A stretch of 64,000 bases of DNA from Flavobacteriales bacterium UBA6051 (GTDB lineage Bacteria; Bacteroidota; Bacteroidia; Flavobacteriales_D; Crocinitomicaceae). Shown here piece after piece: positions 18,593-26,961 of this stretch (position 1 is its first letter; each line of letters begins with the position of its first letter). The stretch lies in NCBI GenBank assembly GCA_002427735.1, contig DIYP01000007.1, forward strand, positions 1 through 64,000, in the 5' to 3' direction. A program made the position numbers and the translations under genes. The notes under the pieces are model-generated. The model had not been told where the DNA came from, did no database searches, and worked only from the letters and a program-made list of their open reading frames with translations.

Positions 18593-19250
18593 TAACCTTT
18601 TGGTGAAGTTGTCTGATGATGAGATTGGTGACAATCACAGCTGGACAAATATTGACACTCCCATGGTGGAGAGTGCGTTTGATAAGTCCCCGGATGAGCG
18701 CATGGAAATCATTGAACACCATTTTGGTGAGATTATGAAAACACTTGGTCTTGATTTGACCGACGACTCATTGCGTGGAACTCCTAAGCGGGTAGCAAAG
18801 ATGTACGTGAAAGAAATTTTTTCAGGTCTGGATGCAGAGAATAAACCAAGTGTTACTTTGTTTGAGAACAAGTATAACTACGGTGAGATGTTGGTAGAAA
18901 AAAACATAACGCTGTATTCAAACTGCGAACATCACTTTGTCCCTATCATTGGTAAAGCGCACATTGCTTATATCTCAAACGGGAAGGTTATAGGTTTATC
19001 AAAGTTGAATCGTATTGCTCAGTATTTCGCGAAACGTCCGCAAGTTCAAGAGCGATTGACGGTTCAGATAGCTAAAGAACTTCAATCTATTTTGGAAACG
19101 GAAGATGTTGCTGTCATTATTGATGCCGAACATCTGTGTGTTTCATCACGAGGAGTAGAAGACGTGAATTCAGACACCGTGACTTCGTTTTACGGAGGTC
19201 AGTTTAAAGACAATGAGAAAAAAAGAGAATTATTCGAATACCTTAAATAA
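18555..19250 (+). CDS. folE: GTP cyclohydrolase I
   Basis: Converts GTP to dihydroneopterin triphosphate, the entry to folate and queuosine and the substrate of the QueD encoded just upstream. Hallmarks are SNCEHHFVPIIGKAHIAYI (zinc Cys and His), GLSKLNRIAQYFAKRPQVQERLT, and EHLCVSSRGV (second zinc Cys and catalytic residues). The ATG at 18555 overlaps queD by 38 bp. An in-frame GTG at 18603, 10 bases after the queD stop, would start VKLSDDEIGD and also fits the family N-terminus, so the start is uncertain. A strong terminator follows. Confidence 0.95.
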   Translation: MKLKETSSSIQHNNLLVKLSDDEIGDNHSWTNIDTPMVESAFDKSPDERMEIIEHHFGEIMKTLGLDLTDDSLRGTPKRVAKMYVKEIFSGLDAENKPSVTLFENKYNYGEMLVEKNITLYSNCEHHFVPIIGKAHIAYISNGKVIGLSKLNRIAQYFAKRPQVQERLTVQIAKELQSILETEDVAVIIDAEHLCVSSRGVEDVNSDTVTSFYGGQFKDNEKKRELFEYLK

Positions 19251-19313
19251 AGATAATTAACGACAACGCTTTCCTGGTTAATAGTGGTTTTAGATTTTTT
19301 TTAGAAAGCGTCG

Positions 19314-19345
19314 AAAAGGGCTGTCTTGATTCAGACAGCCCTTTT
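19314..19345. terminator. Bidirectional terminator between folE and the BNR protein gene
   Basis: A perfect 13-bp stem (AAAAGGGCTGTCT / AGACAGCCCTTTT) with a 6-base loop serves both converging transcription units. Confidence 0.9.
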
Positions 19346-19359
19346 CTTATACCATTTTG

Positions 19360-22300
19360 TTAGTCGTTTTCGCCAATACCGATTAAGTCTATTGCACTGT
19401 TTCGAATGAGCTCATTATAGGCCGGAATCATTGTCTCACGTATTTCTTTCCACTTCTCTAAAAGTTCATCAATTCGCCCTGTAATATCATTTTTGACGCC
19501 AATCATTTGCTGAGTAGGTCGATATACTCCCATACTGGCAAGTGAAGCCACATGGGCAAGTTTATTGTTAAGCTTAATAGGATAATTAAGCATGTCTTGA
19601 TTACTTTTTAGTTTAGTCTGATAAAGCTCTTTTTCAATCATTGTCATCAATGAATCCAAGGTTTCTCCTTGCTCAATCACCTTTTCGTATTTTTCTTCGT
19701 CAATACGGTTGTTTAATGTACCAATCTGGTCTTTAATCATTCGCATATGGCGGATAGCGTCATGTGTTTCGTCTAGTTTATTTCTGATTTCTAGTAAAAA
19801 CTCAAACTGGGCTTGCCTGTCTTCAGCTGTGCCTTCTGCCCTTGGATCTTGCAAGAGTTCGAAAGTAATTTCCGTACTGTCTTCTTCCGATACCAATCGA
19901 GCAGTATACGCACCCGGAGGTGCTGTTGGCCCATTAAGTGTTCCCCACCACATAAGTAGCCCATCAAATTCATCCGCTTTTTCGTAGCGCGTATCCCACA
20001 CAAAAGTGTTCATTCCTTGTTTTACCTTGAATTCATCTTCTTTTTCTTCTGCATTTGAAGCAAAAGTTCGAATCATTTTTCCGTCTGCATCCATAAATTT
20101 GATACAATAGTCTGCTTCTTCGTCTGGTATATTATAGAAAAGCTGGATGCCTGAAGGGTAATTTGTACCTGCGGTTTCCGAGGAAGAACCTCCGCCACCA
20201 TAACCAACGGTAGGATAAATACTGAATAGTCGTAAGTCTTCCTTTTTCGTAGTCTTTTTGACTTCATCCCAGAGAATATTTAGATCATCAAAAACCCAAA
20301 AACTGCGACCTTGTGTAGCTACAATTAAATCGTTTTCCTTCAAAGCTATGTCAGTGATTGGAACTTGAGGCAAGTTTAATTGAAACGATTGCCAATTTTC
20401 GCCATTGTCAGTACTCAGGTACAAACCAAACTCTGTTCCGCAATACAACAAGCCTTCAACGGATTTGTCTGATCGAATGACACGTGTGAAATGATCTTCT
20501 GCAATACCATTTACAATGGTTTTCCAAGTGACTCCATAATCACTTGTGTAATACAGATAAGGACTATAGTCACCTAGTTTGTATGAAGTAGCAGCCACAT
20601 AAAGTCCTCCTTTATGGAAAGGATCTACTTCTATGCTATTAATCATGCACCAGTCCGGAAGCTTTTTTGGTGTAACATTGGACCATGAATTTCCACCATT
20701 CCTTGAAACGTGAAGCAGTCCATCATCCGTTCCGCACCATAGGAGGTCTTTTTCATAAGGGGACTCCAGAGCTGCGAAGATGGTTGCGTAGTATTCGACG
20801 CCTGTATTGTCTTTTGTGATAGGACCGCCGGAAGAAACGAGTTTTGTTGAATCATTTCGACTTAGATCAGGTGAAATAATCTCCCAGCTTGCCCCACCAT
20901 TTTTTGAAACGTGCAAGTATTGCGAGCAGGTATATATTTTTTCGTCATCATGGGGAGAAAAGAAAATTGGAAAATTCCATTGAAAACGGTATTTCATTCC
21001 CTCAGCGCCATAGCCAATGGGGTTGTCTGGCCAAACATTAATCGCACGATTCATATCAGTATGATGATTATACCGTGTAAGAAAACCTCCATAACTTCCG
21101 CCATAAACAATGTCATTGTCCTTTGGATCAGGGGCTAAATGAGCGCTTTCACCTCCAGCAGTAGATTCCCAATTTCTTGTTGAAATATATGAGCGATTTG
21201 ACTTAGAATCGATGCGAATGGTTGAATTATCTTGTTGAGCACCATAAATGCGATATGGAAAGTGATCATCTGTCGTTACACGATAAAATTGCGCGGTGGG
21301 CTGATTCATATAAGTTGACCAGCTTTGTCCACCATCGTAGGAAACCTGTCCACCGCCATCATCAGCTATGATCATTCTTTTTGGATTTTCAGGGGCTATC
21401 CATAAATCGTGGTGATCGCCATGTGGTGCATAATGAGAATTGAAACTTTTACCACCATCTGTGGATTTATGATAGGCCACATTCATGACATAAACGGTAT
21501 TCGGGTCTACCGGGTCTGCATAAATACGTGAATAATACCAGGCACGCTGTCTAAGACTTCGATCACTGTTTACGAGTTCCCATTTTTTTCCTCCATCGTC
21601 AGAACGAAAAACTCCACCTTCATCATTTTCGACGATCGCCCAAATCCGATCTGGATTCGCAGGTGAAACGGCTATACCAATAATTCCAACCTCTCCATCC
21701 GCCATACCTTCATTATCCATAAGCGACTTCCAAGTTTTACCTCCGTCCGTAGATTTCCAAAGCGCAGAGCCGTCACCACCAGAAGAAAAGTCATACGGAG
21801 TTCTTCGAACATTCCATGTACTGGCATAAATGACTTCTGGATTCACAGGGTCCAATATCAAGTCAACAGCTCCAGATCGTTCATTCACAAAAAGGACTTG
21901 CTCCCATGTTTCACCTCCATCTGATGATTTGTATACACCGCGCTCTTCCGTATCTTTAAATAAGTCGCCGAGCACAGCAGCATATACAATATCAGGATTG
22001 GAAGGGTGAATACGTACGCGTGGAATGTGGCGAGATTCTTTCAAGCCAATTGATTTCCAACTTCTTCCTCCATCAATCGATTTATACATTCCAGTTCCAG
22101 GTGATACATTTCCACGTACCGTGACTTCTCCGCCTCCCACGTAAATAGTGTTTGGATGCGATTCCGATACCGCAACTGCTCCAATTGAGCCACCAAAGTA
22201 GCCGTCAGAGATATTTTTCCACGTTGTACCGCCATTTTCAGTTTTCCAGATACCACCACCAGTGGTTCCCATGTAGTAAAGCATAGGTTTGCCTTCAACA

Positions 22301-22458
22301 CCAGTTACTGCAGCTGACCTACCACCACGGAATGGGCCAATACATCTAAAATTCAAAGACTCATTAATTACTGGAAAAGCATCTTGAGAGCGGTCGCGTT
22401 GAGCATACGAAACAGTCAAAGTACTCGCAAAGGCGAGAAGGAGAAAAATTCTTTTCAT
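19360..22458 (-). CDS. Exported BNR/sortilin-like beta-propeller protein
   Basis: A signal peptide (MKRIFLLLAFASTLTVSYAQ) is followed by about ten Asp-box/BNR motifs of the form S.DGG..W (for example SIDGGRSW, SSDGGETW, STDGGKTW, STDNGENW). These predict two seven-bladed beta-propellers like the VPS10/sortilin and xyloglucanase-type folds. A C-terminal beta domain and a helical tail end the chain. These proteins are frequent in Bacteroidota and often misannotated as glycosyl hydrolases; the function is unknown. It is about 1,030 residues and lacks a T9SS tail. A longer start at 22479 is possible. A paralogue is encoded at 62283-64000. Confidence 0.85.
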   Translation of the reverse strand: MKRIFLLLAFASTLTVSYAQRDRSQDAFPVINESLNFRCIGPFRGGRSAAVTGVEGKPMLYYMGTTGGGIWKTENGGTTWKNISDGYFGGSIGAVAVSESHPNTIYVGGGEVTVRGNVSPGTGMYKSIDGGRSWKSIGLKESRHIPRVRIHPSNPDIVYAAVLGDLFKDTEERGVYKSSDGGETWEQVLFVNERSGAVDLILDPVNPEVIYASTWNVRRTPYDFSSGGDGSALWKSTDGGKTWKSLMDNEGMADGEVGIIGIAVSPANPDRIWAIVENDEGGVFRSDDGGKKWELVNSDRSLRQRAWYYSRIYADPVDPNTVYVMNVAYHKSTDGGKSFNSHYAPHGDHHDLWIAPENPKRMIIADDGGGQVSYDGGQSWSTYMNQPTAQFYRVTTDDHFPYRIYGAQQDNSTIRIDSKSNRSYISTRNWESTAGGESAHLAPDPKDNDIVYGGSYGGFLTRYNHHTDMNRAINVWPDNPIGYGAEGMKYRFQWNFPIFFSPHDDEKIYTCSQYLHVSKNGGASWEIISPDLSRNDSTKLVSSGGPITKDNTGVEYYATIFAALESPYEKDLLWCGTDDGLLHVSRNGGNSWSNVTPKKLPDWCMINSIEVDPFHKGGLYVAATSYKLGDYSPYLYYTSDYGVTWKTIVNGIAEDHFTRVIRSDKSVEGLLYCGTEFGLYLSTDNGENWQSFQLNLPQVPITDIALKENDLIVATQGRSFWVFDDLNILWDEVKKTTKKEDLRLFSIYPTVGYGGGGSSSETAGTNYPSGIQLFYNIPDEEADYCIKFMDADGKMIRTFASNAEEKEDEFKVKQGMNTFVWDTRYEKADEFDGLLMWWGTLNGPTAPPGAYTARLVSEEDSTEITFELLQDPRAEGTAEDRQAQFEFLLEIRNKLDETHDAIRHMRMIKDQIGTLNNRIDEEKYEKVIEQGETLDSLMTMIEKELYQTKLKSNQDMLNYPIKLNNKLAHVASLASMGVYRPTQQMIGVKNDITGRIDELLEKWKEIRETMIPAYNELIRNSAIDLIGIGEND

Positions 22459-22572
22459 AAGGAGCATAGTTTTGCTCATTAAAATAATAATTATTCCTAA
22501 GTAAGTTTTCCTGCCGGAACATGAAGCAAATGATATTCGCTATTTGTATATTGAGGAACTAAAACCGAAGTA

Positions 22573-22944
22573 ATGAAATTAGGAGCATTTTCTACAAGTC
22601 TTTCTGTAAAAGACCTCAATGTATCGAAACAGTTTTATGAGAAGTTAGGGTTCAAAGTTTTTGCCGGAAACGAAGAAATGAATTATCTCATTATGAAAAA
22701 TGGAAACGCGCTCATTGGCCTTTTTCAAGGGATGTTTGACAACAACATATTAACGTTTAATCCTGGCTGGGATGAAAATGCAAATACGGTTAAGAACTAT
22801 GATGATGTACGCGAAATTCAGAGAAGCTTGAAAGAAAACGGGATTGAGCTTATTTCTGAAACAGATGAAAATACTGAAGGACCGGGAAATATTATGTTGA
22901 CGGATCCTGACGGAAATACAATTCTAATTGACCAACACATCTAA
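22573..22944 (+). CDS. VOC (glyoxalase/bleomycin-resistance) superfamily protein
   Basis: A 123-residue protein with the beta-alpha-beta-beta-beta pairs of the vicinal-oxygen-chelate fold: LSVKDLNVSKQFYEKLGFKVF at the N-terminus and GNIMLTDPDGNTILIDQH at the C-terminus, the classic metal-ligand end. The substrate cannot be named from sequence. It lies 12 bases before the repeat protein gene and may be co-transcribed with it. Confidence 0.82.
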   Translation: MKLGAFSTSLSVKDLNVSKQFYEKLGFKVFAGNEEMNYLIMKNGNALIGLFQGMFDNNILTFNPGWDENANTVKNYDDVREIQRSLKENGIELISETDENTEGPGNIMLTDPDGNTILIDQHI

Positions 22945-22956
22945 AAAACGATTGAA

Positions 22957-23439
22957 ATGAAGAGAGTACTGCTTTTATTTGCAACATTGCTGTTGACTGG
23001 TATTTCACAAGCCCAGGACATTGAGATTTTTAAACCTTATGTTAAAGCCGACGGATCGGCAAGATATATTGCTGTTTTGGATGATAATACGATTTGGTGG
23101 ACGGCTCCAGGTGACCCATGGAAACCATCTTCAACGGAAGGACTGCCCTCTGGATTTTCCATAAAAATGTTTGAACCATATGTCAAAATAAATGGAGAAG
23201 CCAGATATATTATTGTACTCGATGATAACACTATTTGGTGGACGGCTCCAGGTGACCCATGGAAACGCTCTTCCTCAGCCGGTTTACCCGAAGGAGTTGC
23301 AATTAAAGAGTTTCAGCCGTATGTCAAAATGGATGGTCAAGCCCGATATATTGCTGTAATGGAAGATAACAGTATTTGGTGGACAGCTCCAGGAGAGGAG
23401 TGGAGACGTTCGACCTCAGGAGGGCTTCCGACTAATTAA
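22957..23439 (+). CDS. Small exported protein of three 47-residue YIAVLDDNTIWWTAPG repeats
   Basis: A 19-residue signal peptide ending in SQAQ leaves a mature protein built only of three tandem copies (47, 47 and 45 residues). Each copy runs: hydrophobic start, F.PYVK..G.ARYI, V.DDN.IWWTAPG..W, then a Ser-rich turn and a GLP ending. Every copy keeps the IWWTAPG core and the second Trp. The pattern suggests short beta-hairpins stacked as a propeller or as a carbohydrate- or peptide-binding array. I recognise no named family. It follows a VOC gene and precedes the his leader. Confidence 0.75.
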   Translation: MKRVLLLFATLLLTGISQAQDIEIFKPYVKADGSARYIAVLDDNTIWWTAPGDPWKPSSTEGLPSGFSIKMFEPYVKINGEARYIIVLDDNTIWWTAPGDPWKRSSSAGLPEGVAIKEFQPYVKMDGQARYIAVMEDNSIWWTAPGEEWRRSTSGGLPTN

Positions 23440-23541
23440 AACTCATAAATCAAAAAAAAATAAGGTTCTTTCAATTGGTTGATTAAAAGGGTTTTAAAAC
23501 TCGATTCATTCCTTTTTTTAGAACAAATATTACAGCCACAC

Positions 23542-23573
23542 TTGTAGATGTACATTTTTATTCTATAAATTTG
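23542..23573 (+). promoter_or_regulatory. Promoter of the histidine operon
   Basis: TTG (23542-23544), 21-base spacer, TAAATTTG (23566-23573), an exact -7 match. Initiation near 23578-23580 would give a leader of about 175 bases to hisG that contains the leader peptide and the attenuator. The stretch 23440-23541 before it is A+T-rich and shows nothing else. Confidence 0.7.
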
Positions 23574-23594
23574 TGTCGCACAAAAATGCAGATA

Positions 23595-23651
23595 ATGAAT
23601 TTTATTAATCTACATCATCATCATGTTCATACTCTCCCTCAGGCGAGCTGA
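23595..23651 (+). CDS. hisL: Histidine-operon leader peptide
   Basis: An 18-codon frame reads MNFINLHHHHVHTLPQAS and then stops with TGA. Five of six consecutive codons in its middle are histidine (CAT). An in-frame ATG at 23586 would add MQI. This is the signature of a leader peptide that measures charged tRNA-His: when histidyl-tRNA is scarce the ribosome stalls in the run, a downstream terminator fails to form and the his genes are transcribed. It lies just after the promoter and 104 bases before the hisG ATG. It is too short for routine gene calling. The identification rests on composition, position and the adjacent hairpins. Confidence 0.85.
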   Translation: MNFINLHHHHVHTLPQAS

Positions 23652-23716
23652 TCATGTTATGTAGATAAACGAACATATTTAATCAAAACCCGTCTGAGCA
23701 ATCGGACGGGTTTTTT
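23608..23716 (+). promoter_or_regulatory. Transcription attenuator of the his operon (competing RNA hairpins)
   Basis: Three pairings are visible. ATCTACAT (23608-23615), just before the His codons, is fully complementary to ATGTAGAT (23659-23666). CTCAGGCG (23638-23645) can pair with CGTCTGAG (23691-23698) through 8 pairs, one of them G-U. The second arm overlaps the 5' strand of the terminator, so this is a candidate antiterminator. The terminator (23685-23716) is the third. The exact ribosome-dependent switching order is inference. Confidence 0.7.
23685..23716 (+). terminator. Attenuator terminator before hisG
   Basis: AAAACCCGTC (23685-23694) pairs with GACGGGTTTT (23705-23714) around a 10-base loop and runs into T6. 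It sits between the leader-peptide stop and hisG with no gene end upstream that would explain it, as expected for an attenuator. Confidence 0.9.
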
Positions 23717-23754
23717 GTTGCCTTTTGGTTCGCTCAGACTTAATTAAACTAGAA

Positions 23755-24612
23755 ATGAGCAAATTGAAAATTGCAATTCAAAAAAGCGGAAGACTCAATG
23801 AGGATTCTCTCCAACTCCTCAAAAAGTGCGGCATTTCCGTGGACAACGGCAAGGACCAACTGAAAGTCAGTGTTCCAAACTTTCCGATGGAAATTCTTTA
23901 CCTGCGAAATTCAGATATACCGCAATACTTGGAAGATGGTGTTGTTGACATAGCCATCGTTGGTGAAAATTTGTTAGTCGAACAGGAAAAACAAGTGGAT
24001 ATCATTGAACGACTTGGTTTTTCTCGTTGCCGTGTTTCATTAGCTGTTCCTAAGCAAATTGAAACGAATGATACAGCGTATTTCGAAGGAAAGAAAATTG
24101 CAACATCTTATCCCAATACTGTAAAACAGTTTTTAAGAAAACAGAACGTTAATGCCGAGATACACACAATATCAGGTTCTGTCGAGATTGCTCCTAATAT
24201 CGGATTAGCTGATGGTATCTGCGATATCGTAAGTTCAGGAAGTACGTTGTTCAAAAATGGTTTAAGGGAAACTGAAGTGATTTTGAAGTCTCAAGCTGTA
24301 TTGGTTAGCTCCAGAAAACTATCGCCTTCAATTCAGGAAATTCTTGAGAAATTTCTATTCCGTGTGCGCGCAGTATTAAAAGCGAAGAACAGTCGATACA
24401 TTCTAATGAATGTCCCCAACGAACAGATTGAGTCTGTAAGTGCTATTCTTCCTGTTCTAAAAAGTCCCACCATTTTGCCACTTGCGGAAGATGGTTGGAG
24501 TTCACTGCACTCTGTAATTGATCAAGATAAATTTTGGGAAGTCATCGATGAACTTAAGCGACTTGGAGCTGAAGGAATTTTAGTCGTACCTATTGATAAA
24601 ATTGTATTGTGA
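23755..24612 (+). CDS. hisG: ATP phosphoribosyltransferase, long form
   Basis: First step of histidine synthesis: ATP and PRPP give phosphoribosyl-ATP. Its 285 residues and the C-terminal ACT-like domain (from about 210, ending GAEGILVVPIDKIVL) mark the long, histidine-feedback-inhibited form that needs no HisZ. MSKLKIAIQKSGRLNEDSLQLL is the family N-terminus, and SGSVEIAPNIGLADGICDIVSSGSTL binds the phosphoribosyl group. The ATG at 23755 is chosen over a TTG at 23725. The stop overlaps the hisD start by one base. Confidence 0.96.
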   Translation: MSKLKIAIQKSGRLNEDSLQLLKKCGISVDNGKDQLKVSVPNFPMEILYLRNSDIPQYLEDGVVDIAIVGENLLVEQEKQVDIIERLGFSRCRVSLAVPKQIETNDTAYFEGKKIATSYPNTVKQFLRKQNVNAEIHTISGSVEIAPNIGLADGICDIVSSGSTLFKNGLRETEVILKSQAVLVSSRKLSPSIQEILEKFLFRVRAVLKAKNSRYILMNVPNEQIESVSAILPVLKSPTILPLAEDGWSSLHSVIDQDKFWEVIDELKRLGAEGILVVPIDKIVL

Positions 24613-25901
24613 TGAATATTATTCGAAATCCCAAAAGGGCTCAATGGCCAGAATTGATTGAGAGACCAGCTTTCGAAAAGAGAGCGCTGGAAAAGGGAGT
24701 AAAAAGCATACTGGAAGATGTAAAAAGAAATGGTGATGGAGCTATCAGACGTTATACGCGCTTGCTGGATCAGGTTGAAATAAATGAACTGCAGGTTTCC
24801 GAAAAGGAAATTGAGAATGCTACCGCGAAAGTTTCATCTGAGCTAAAATCAGCAATAAAACTTGCAAAGCAAAACATTGAAACATTTCACACTTCTCAAT
24901 TAGAGTCGATGAAGGTGGTGGAAACAATGGAAGGTGTAAGTTGTTGGCGAAAAAGTGTGGCGATTGAACGAGTTGGATTGTACATTCCAGGAGGTTCTGC
25001 TCCGCTCTTTTCTACCATTTTAATGCTGGGTATTCCTGCTAAACTAGCTGGTTGTAAAGAGGTGACACTTTGCACACCACCTGATAAGAATGGAAACATA
25101 AATCCAGCCATTTTATATACTGCCCAACTTGTCGGTATAACAAGCATTTTAAAAATTGGTGGGGCTCAAGCTGTTGCGGCAATGGCTTATGGCACGGAAA
25201 CAATTTCACCGGTCGATAAAATTTTTGGACCGGGAAATCAATATGTAACTAAGGCAAAACAACTAGTACAGCAAAGTGGTGTAGCTATAGATATGCCTGC
25301 CGGGCCAAGTGAAGTATTAGTTGTAGCGGACAAGTCTGCGGTTCCGGAGTTCGTTGCTTCTGATTTGTTATCACAAGCGGAGCACGGAAGAGACAGTCAA
25401 GTACTTTTCTTAGCAGATAATGAAGCGATGATCCGAAAAACGCTAGAAGCGATGAGATCACAGTTAGAGGAGCTTCCGCGCAAGGAGATAGCTTTAGAGG
25501 CTCTAAAGAATAGCAAAGCTATTTTATTGGGAACGCTGAAAGATTGCATCGAATTAAGTAATGTGTATGCGCCTGAACACCTTATAATCGCTTCGGAACA
25601 ACCTGAACTATGGATGGATCAGGTAGAGAATGCCGGTTCTGTCTTTCTAGGGAATTACAGTTGCGAAAGTGCTGGAGATTACGCAAGTGGGACCAATCAC
25701 ACATTGCCAACGAACGGTTTTGCGCGTAATTACAGCGGAGTATCAGTTGATAGTTTCGTGAAGAAAATCACTTTTCAACAACTAACTGAAAAAGGTATTC
25801 GGAATATAGGTCCCGCAATAGAAAAGATGGCTGAAGCGGAAGAATTATTTGCTCACAAGAATGCAGTAACGCTGCGTTTAAAAGCACTGAATGATGATTG
25901 A
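24612..25901 (+). CDS. hisD: Histidinol dehydrogenase
   Basis: Catalyses the last two oxidations, L-histidinol to L-histidine, with NAD and a zinc ion. Visible motifs are ERVGLYIPGGSAPLFST, DKIFGPGNQYVTKAKQLVQ, DMPAGPSEVLVVAD, LLSQAEHGRDSQ (zinc and substrate region), YAPEHLII and the C-terminal SAGDYASGTNHTLPTNGFAR. Length (about 429) is typical. The start overlaps the hisG stop (TGATG), indicating translational coupling. The 3' end overlaps hisC by 11 bp. Confidence 0.97.
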   Translation: MNIIRNPKRAQWPELIERPAFEKRALEKGVKSILEDVKRNGDGAIRRYTRLLDQVEINELQVSEKEIENATAKVSSELKSAIKLAKQNIETFHTSQLESMKVVETMEGVSCWRKSVAIERVGLYIPGGSAPLFSTILMLGIPAKLAGCKEVTLCTPPDKNGNINPAILYTAQLVGITSILKIGGAQAVAAMAYGTETISPVDKIFGPGNQYVTKAKQLVQQSGVAIDMPAGPSEVLVVADKSAVPEFVASDLLSQAEHGRDSQVLFLADNEAMIRKTLEAMRSQLEELPRKEIALEALKNSKAILLGTLKDCIELSNVYAPEHLIIASEQPELWMDQVENAGSVFLGNYSCESAGDYASGTNHTLPTNGFARNYSGVSVDSFVKKITFQQLTEKGIRNIGPAIEKMAEAEELFAHKNAVTLRLKALNDD

Positions 25902-26961
25902 TTTAAAGAAAATAGTGCGAAAGAATATTCTGGAATTGAAGCCTTATTCCAGCGCAAGAGATGAATTTTCCGAAAACAGTAGTATGTCGTCTGAATTGCT
26001 GTTTCTTGATGCGAATGAGAATCCGTTTGGTGAATTAAACCGTTATCCTGATCCTTACCAGTTGGAGTTAAAGCAATGTTTGGCAGAAATTAAGCAAATC
26101 CCAACGGATCAAATTTTCATTGGTAACGGTAGCGATGAAGTGATCGATTTGTTGTTTAGAGTGTTTTGTGAACCGGGCAAAGACAAGGCACTGACCTTTT
26201 CTCCGACCTACGGAATGTACAATGTTTCTTCGGCAATTAATGATGTTCAACTGTTAGAGGTTCCATTGAATGAAAAATTCAATATTGACTTAAGCATAAC
26301 AACTTCTTACATTAACGATAACAATCTAAAACTACTTTTCATTTGTACACCAAATAATCCGACCGGCAATTGTTTGAATCGAGATGCGATAATCGAAATA
26401 CTTGAATCATTCAATGGAATTGTAGCAATTGATGAAGCATACATTGATTTTTCATCTGAAACGTCATGGATAGAGATACTCGATCAGTTTTCAAACCTGG
26501 TTGTTATTCAAACATTCAGTAAAGCAAGAGGACTGGCAGCAGCGCGCATTGGTGTATGCTTTGGAAGTACAGAAATAATTCGTTTACTGAATAAAGTAAA
26601 ACCGCCGTATAATATTAGTGAGCTAAACCAGCGAGCGGCCATTGCTTCGCTGAAGTCCACAGATAAGTTCGAACGCGAGGTGAAAATTCTTTTGAAGGAA
26701 CGCGATCGCTTGACTTTAGAACTTGCGGCCATTGATTTTGTGTCTGAAGTGTATCCTTCTCAGGCGAATTTTTTGCTGGTAGAAGTAGATGATGCTGACC
26801 TACGTTATCAGCAGCTCGTGCAATCAGGGGTCATACCACGCAATAGAAATACTGTCGTGAGAAATTGTCTTCGCATAACAGTCGGTAGTCCTAATCAAAA
26901 TGATGAATTAATTGGACTATGTAACACACTCTCAATTGAGAATAATAAGGTAGCAGAATGA
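25891..26961 (+). CDS. hisC: Histidinol-phosphate aminotransferase
   Basis: A PLP-dependent fold type I aminotransferase that converts imidazole acetol phosphate to histidinol phosphate. [10 protein letters not shown] (substrate entry), [28 protein letters not shown] and [17 protein letters not shown], which contains the PLP lysine, are all present. Length 356 is normal. Two adjacent ATGs (25891, 25894) are possible starts. It overlaps hisD upstream and hisB by 4 bp downstream. Confidence 0.96.
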   Translation: MMIDLKKIVRKNILELKPYSSARDEFSENSSMSSELLFLDANENPFGELNRYPDPYQLELKQCLAEIKQIPTDQIFIGNGSDEVIDLLFRVFCEPGKDKALTFSPTYGMYNVSSAINDVQLLEVPLNEKFNIDLSITTSYINDNNLKLLFICTPNNPTGNCLNRDAIIEILESFNGIVAIDEAYIDFSSETSWIEILDQFSNLVVIQTFSKARGLAAARIGVCFGSTEIIRLLNKVKPPYNISELNQRAAIASLKSTDKFEREVKILLKERDRLTLELAAIDFVSEVYPSQANFLLVEVDDADLRYQQLVQSGVIPRNRNTVVRNCLRITVGSPNQNDELIGLCNTLSIENNKVAE

